Assembly: GCF_003032475.1 (NCBI RefSeq)
Contig: NZ_CP028369.1
Span: 8,308,001 to 8,372,000, forward strand
Direction of reading: 5' to 3'
Length of the DNA: 64,000 bases
Origin: Streptomyces sp. P3
GTDB taxonomy: Bacteria > Actinomycetota > Actinomycetes > Streptomycetales > Streptomycetaceae
Under the pieces are notes generated by a model, which was not told where the DNA came from, searched no databases, and worked only from the letters and a program-made list of their open reading frames with translations. Below, in pieces: positions 63,001-64,000 of the stretch; positions within the stretch are counted from its first letter, which is position 1; each line of letters begins with the position of its first letter. The translations under genes were made by a program, and so were the position numbers.

Positions 63001-63400
63001 CTGGAGCCGGACGAAAAATCGCTCATATTCGTGGGGACGGCTCTCGGTCAAGTACTGGGCGCCCGGAGGCTGGGGTACCGGCGTCGGTGGCGTATCGGTC
63101 AAGGTCGTCGCCAATAAGCGGTGGACTTACCGGATCGGCAACTACGGCTGGTACACGTACACCATCGTCGGAGCTGTCACCGGCCTCCTCGCGCTGATCT
63201 TCATCCCTGCGGCGCCGATCATCGTCGCGGTAGGGTTGTTGCTGACCATCGTCCTGGCAACCATCCAGGTTGTCGCCAACTGGGCGGCCAATACTGGCCG
63301 GTGTTTGCATATCAACGCCGGCGCCAGCGTCTACAACAAGTGGTGGACCCCGCGCTATATCTTCGGACGCTACGTCTACCCCTGGCGTGGCAGCTGCTGA
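57059..63400 (+). CDS. secreted DNRLRE/Rhs-repeat protein, probable polymorphic toxin
   Basis: About 2113 residues from GTG 57059, with AGGGGGA upstream. A signal peptide (RRISVSLALIMSVSVLG, cut near ALAAPA) sends it out of the cell. A DNRLRE-type domain (FDTYVQQGETVDWSNDVELD) and a fibronectin-like part precede many YDxxGR-type Rhs repeats. The core ends with GARLYNPATGRFLSLDPVYG and ends in DLDGRW. The ~130-residue C-terminal domain is rich in tryptophan and tyrosine and carries a long hydrophobic stretch (AVTGLLALIFIPAAPIIVAV), so it may insert in membranes. Known Rhs proteins deliver variable toxic tips; that role is inferred here. Confidence 0.88.
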   Translation: MNTRRPMPAWGRSRRTWSRGGRGVRRISVSLALIMSVSVLGAEGALAAPAAVPKADQKPAKAAPASAADIVSARVAARLNGKRVEALSERTDTSTTWVNPNGSLTTELSAGPVRFRDGETDDWRDVDLSLVSNVDGSVEPKAHPHGLELAKPGGQKLTAVAQNEKAAPRDLVSLGEGDQKITLQWKGGLPKPKLNGTRATYENAVPQGDVVVEATRTGFEQYVEIKQRPTVEGYAYTLPLKAKGLKVKQQKDGSLLFIDKRNKSRAVMPAPVMWDAAVDPVSGEHTHRVKAGMKVVQHKDTVDLVITPDAKFLADPATKYPVTVDPSTSSLSNVFDTYVQQGETVDWSNDVELDLGNPGTTNADGTPRTARSFVSWNTAPISDALVSSAKLSLWNFHSGNTTCAAQSWEVWSAGAASTSSRWTAQPAWTAKKATSTETNGNPSCTSAPDGWVNADVTTLVQEWASAKATRGHMGLRATSETVTAQWKRVNSANAASNPPKMVVTYNYRPRTGTKQEAGPPYFSYGGAYTVDTVRPILRDTFVDANGDKVNGTFQIFDSATDTQVGNVLVSPYVPSGQIASVTVPAGVLTNGKTYKFRTNPYDGTHYNTGWSAWKTFTVDTTAPAAPVKIVSTDYPVDKWVKGAGQAGTFTVTPPAADHNSLEWSLDGLTWTNVTTNGSTADKGISIAPPRDGNHTLQVRAVDKADNKSAVTEYAFHAGPGGFVQPREGERTARRLPLVAEADAAKYNSVSFSWRRSEADTWVKIPVADVTKADQALTAWPVPLAAGKNDALVWNATSTVDPDGSVQIKADFTGPNSAAGSTEALSVVVNRNGDDAAGTDIGPGSLNLLTGDFTVSASDASYFGLAAARTASSRDPQAAAKLAGAEGGQSAIFGKEWLYGAASSQVSSPYGGLVKTSATSLSVTSIADDTQYHFTANKDKTGWVPEAWLSDYTLTGSFTGNFTLRDNEGKVTTFVPVETTSPSHWRASTTYMDGLGNSTTTTVTETVTVGESSFIRPKKIIAPTPAATAAACEANSATQGCRVLEFVYATATTATGTASSADFGDYAGQVREIKLWSTTPGAAAATAIAVSTYRYDSQGRLRQQWDPRLSQQSQTAYAYDSVGRVVTYQSKGEKPWSLAYGTAGGSGAGDGMLLNARRTGLAAGTIDTEQGESVTTVVYDVPLTGASAPYKMGASDVKAWGQTNLPSDATAVFPADSRPASNSGASLAADAYKRATVHYIGVSGQPVNSAAPSGSITTTEYDRFGNTVREISAANRAVALGISASDKAMLANLGIDGLSTAERAELLSIRSVYSADGSVELEELSPLQRVELTSDLKSGSTTLVAAGTSVTARPWVINTYDEGRPTDGSAQVEGQVTTVTSGAQVREYPAIQGETRSTRTTLDWTKGLPLTSVVDPSGLALTTTTQYDTQGRVSKQILPGATASEATTRVSAYWSATGTGTCQGRPEWADLLCSTGPGGAITGGGSNPSQLPVSTFEYDRYGNVAKTTETAGGVTRTTTTTYDAAGRPDNVKTTGGLGQAVPEVTTEYDPESGKIVKSVSPTGGTIIRAFDKLGRQISYTDADGGKTTSEYDLLDRPLKVSDSVPSSVTYTYDHTADPRGFATSITDSVAGTFRATYDVDGALDTEKLPGGYTLRQTRDASGTVTDRTYTRDSDGVTLVSDTVTQTVNGQVARHSGWSDQGYQYDAAGRLTSVVDTANTVCTVRNYTFDKRANRTALTTTTGQPGLDCPTTGGTTTTQTYDSADRLTDTGYVYDAFGRTTALPGSVAVGYYANDLVRQQTANGTRQTWELDALHRLRSSTVETGSGSTWTQTQSKLNHYDSDGDSPRWITEDGSGSVSRIVESLGGSIGAITSKTGDTVLQLSNIHGDIALQLPLDTSKAPVALDNDEYGNARAGQAQTRYNWLGDKQRSSETPTGTVLMGARLYNPATGRFLSLDPVYGGSSNAYEYCAGDPVNCTDLDGRWSRTKNRSYSWGRLSVKYWAPGGWGTGVGGVSVKVVANKRWTYRIGNYGWYTYTIVGAVTGLLALIFIPAAPIIVAVGLLLTIVLATIQVVANWAANTGRCLHINAGASVYNKWWTPRYIFGRYVYPWRGSC

Positions 63401-63441
63401 CAAGAGCTGATCGCTAGCAGGATCCGCACATCACCATGACG

Positions 63442-63472
63442 GGGGCACCGAGGCATTACGCTCCGGTGCCCC
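63442..63472 (+). terminator. terminator hairpin after the Rhs gene
   Basis: GGGGCACCG (63442-63450) pairs perfectly with CGGTGCCCC (63464-63472), a 9-bp stem with a 13-nt loop, 42 nt after the Rhs stop. The next gene probably needs its own promoter or read-through. Confidence 0.72.
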
Positions 63473-63558
63473 TGTTCACATCTGGCGACTGACCCTCCGG
63501 GTCTGGCTGCCGCCCGCAGTACTCAACCGTCATTCCATCGAACAGAGATGTGAGCTGC

Positions 63559-63738
63559 ATGAACCAGCACAAGCGTGCCGCGGTCGCCTTCTTGGTGATG
63601 GGCGTGGTCTACGTCCTCATCGGGATACCGCTCTCCGTGGCCTTCGGGCGCGGATTCGGAGCCCCGCTCTTCTGGCTGGCGTCGGGCAGTCTCGCTGCAG
63701 CGTGGTTCCTCGAGCGCAAGGCGTCCAGCCTTCGCTAG
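63559..63738 (+). CDS. small membrane protein, candidate immunity protein
   Basis: A 59-residue protein from ATG 63559 (or 62 from GTG 63550) with two hydrophobic helices: AVAFLVMGVVYVLIGIPLSV and PLFWLASGSLAAAWF. Immunity proteins normally follow the toxin gene, and membrane-acting toxins are countered by small membrane proteins. Position and topology alone support this. I do not recognise a family. Confidence 0.6.
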   Translation: MNQHKRAAVAFLVMGVVYVLIGIPLSVAFGRGFGAPLFWLASGSLAAAWFLERKASSLR

Positions 63739-64000
63739 ACGAGCGGGTTCGGGCCGTCGCCACTTCGAAGGGGCGGGGGCCCAGCTGCATAGTGACGCGG
63801 ATCCGCCGCTTGTCCCGGTTGTCGGGCCGTCTACCTGTTGAGGGTCTCCCTCGTGTGGAGATATCGCGCCATGGGCGATGAGGGGATCAGACGAGATCGC
63901 GCAGACTACGGATTGCGGTTGCCCTCATAGCGGCGGGGGTCACCGGCACGCCGGTTGTTCCGGGATGACCGGCGCCGCCTCCCGCGACAGCAAGCCTCCG
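63739..64000. other. stretch without a recognised gene
   Basis: 262 nt to the window edge with no convincing frame, hairpin or repeat. Confidence 0.5.

Noticed and set aside
1..64000. CRISPR arrays, rRNA and tRNA genes
   Set aside because: No regularly spaced repeats and no recognisable rRNA or tRNA sequence were seen. A tRNA scan would be needed to exclude a short one.

Overview
The window is high-GC actinobacterial DNA, most likely from a Streptomyces chromosome arm or large plasmid. This rests on the base composition and codon use, frequent GTG and TTG starts, a large AfsR/SARP-type regulator, GAF-LuxR and DUF317 proteins, XF1762- and VirD4-like conjugation proteins, and a very large Rhs protein. 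Nothing here can be assigned to a species by reading alone. No rRNA, tRNA, CRISPR array or replication origin was seen.

Region 1 (1-7210) holds a small catabolic pair and two regulators. A haem aldoxime dehydratase and an alpha/beta hydrolase face a divergent GAF-LuxR regulator. A SARP/NB-ARC/TPR regulator follows. Region 2 (7211-9574) is a decayed stretch with a possible HATPase remnant and a broken ISAs1-type transposase.

Region 3 (9575-19140) is a tight twelve-gene minus-strand operon for aromatic, probably nitrogen-containing, compound breakdown. In transcription order it encodes an AA_synth-family protein, an enamidase-like amidohydrolase, a [3Fe-4S]-type ferredoxin, a ferredoxin reductase, a C-C bond hydrolase, a two-subunit LigA/LigB-type ring-cleavage dioxygenase, a hydratase-aldolase, the alpha and beta subunits of a Rieske dioxygenase, a small accessory protein and a cis-dihydrodiol dehydrogenase. 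Divergently placed beyond it are a second ferredoxin reductase gene broken by an IS110 remnant and an alpha/beta hydrolase (20923-21747). That hydrolase is a clear paralogue of the one at 75-911, so paralogous hydrolases bracket the catabolic genes.

Region 4 (about 21.9-56.8 kb) is a degenerate conjugative or integrative island. It abuts a decayed helicase gene at about 22.8 kb. It carries a DnaB-N-domain protein, a cytosine-5 DNA methyltransferase, a PAPS-reductase-like PP-loop protein, a VirD4-type coupling ATPase, three DUF317 genes, a relaxase-like protein lacking its histidines, a MoxR/VWA-metalloprotease pair, an MFS transporter, a glycosyltransferase and many short overlapping genes of unknown function. 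A Tn554/RIT-like transposon of three overlapping tyrosine recombinases plus a TnpC-like protein sits inside it (27049-32982). At least five island genes contain frameshifts and one contains a stop codon. Three appear to start at CTG.

Region 5 (57059-63738) encodes a 2.1-kilo-residue secreted DNRLRE/Rhs-repeat protein with a short C-terminal domain rich in hydrophobic segments. It is followed by a two-helix membrane protein that could be its immunity partner.
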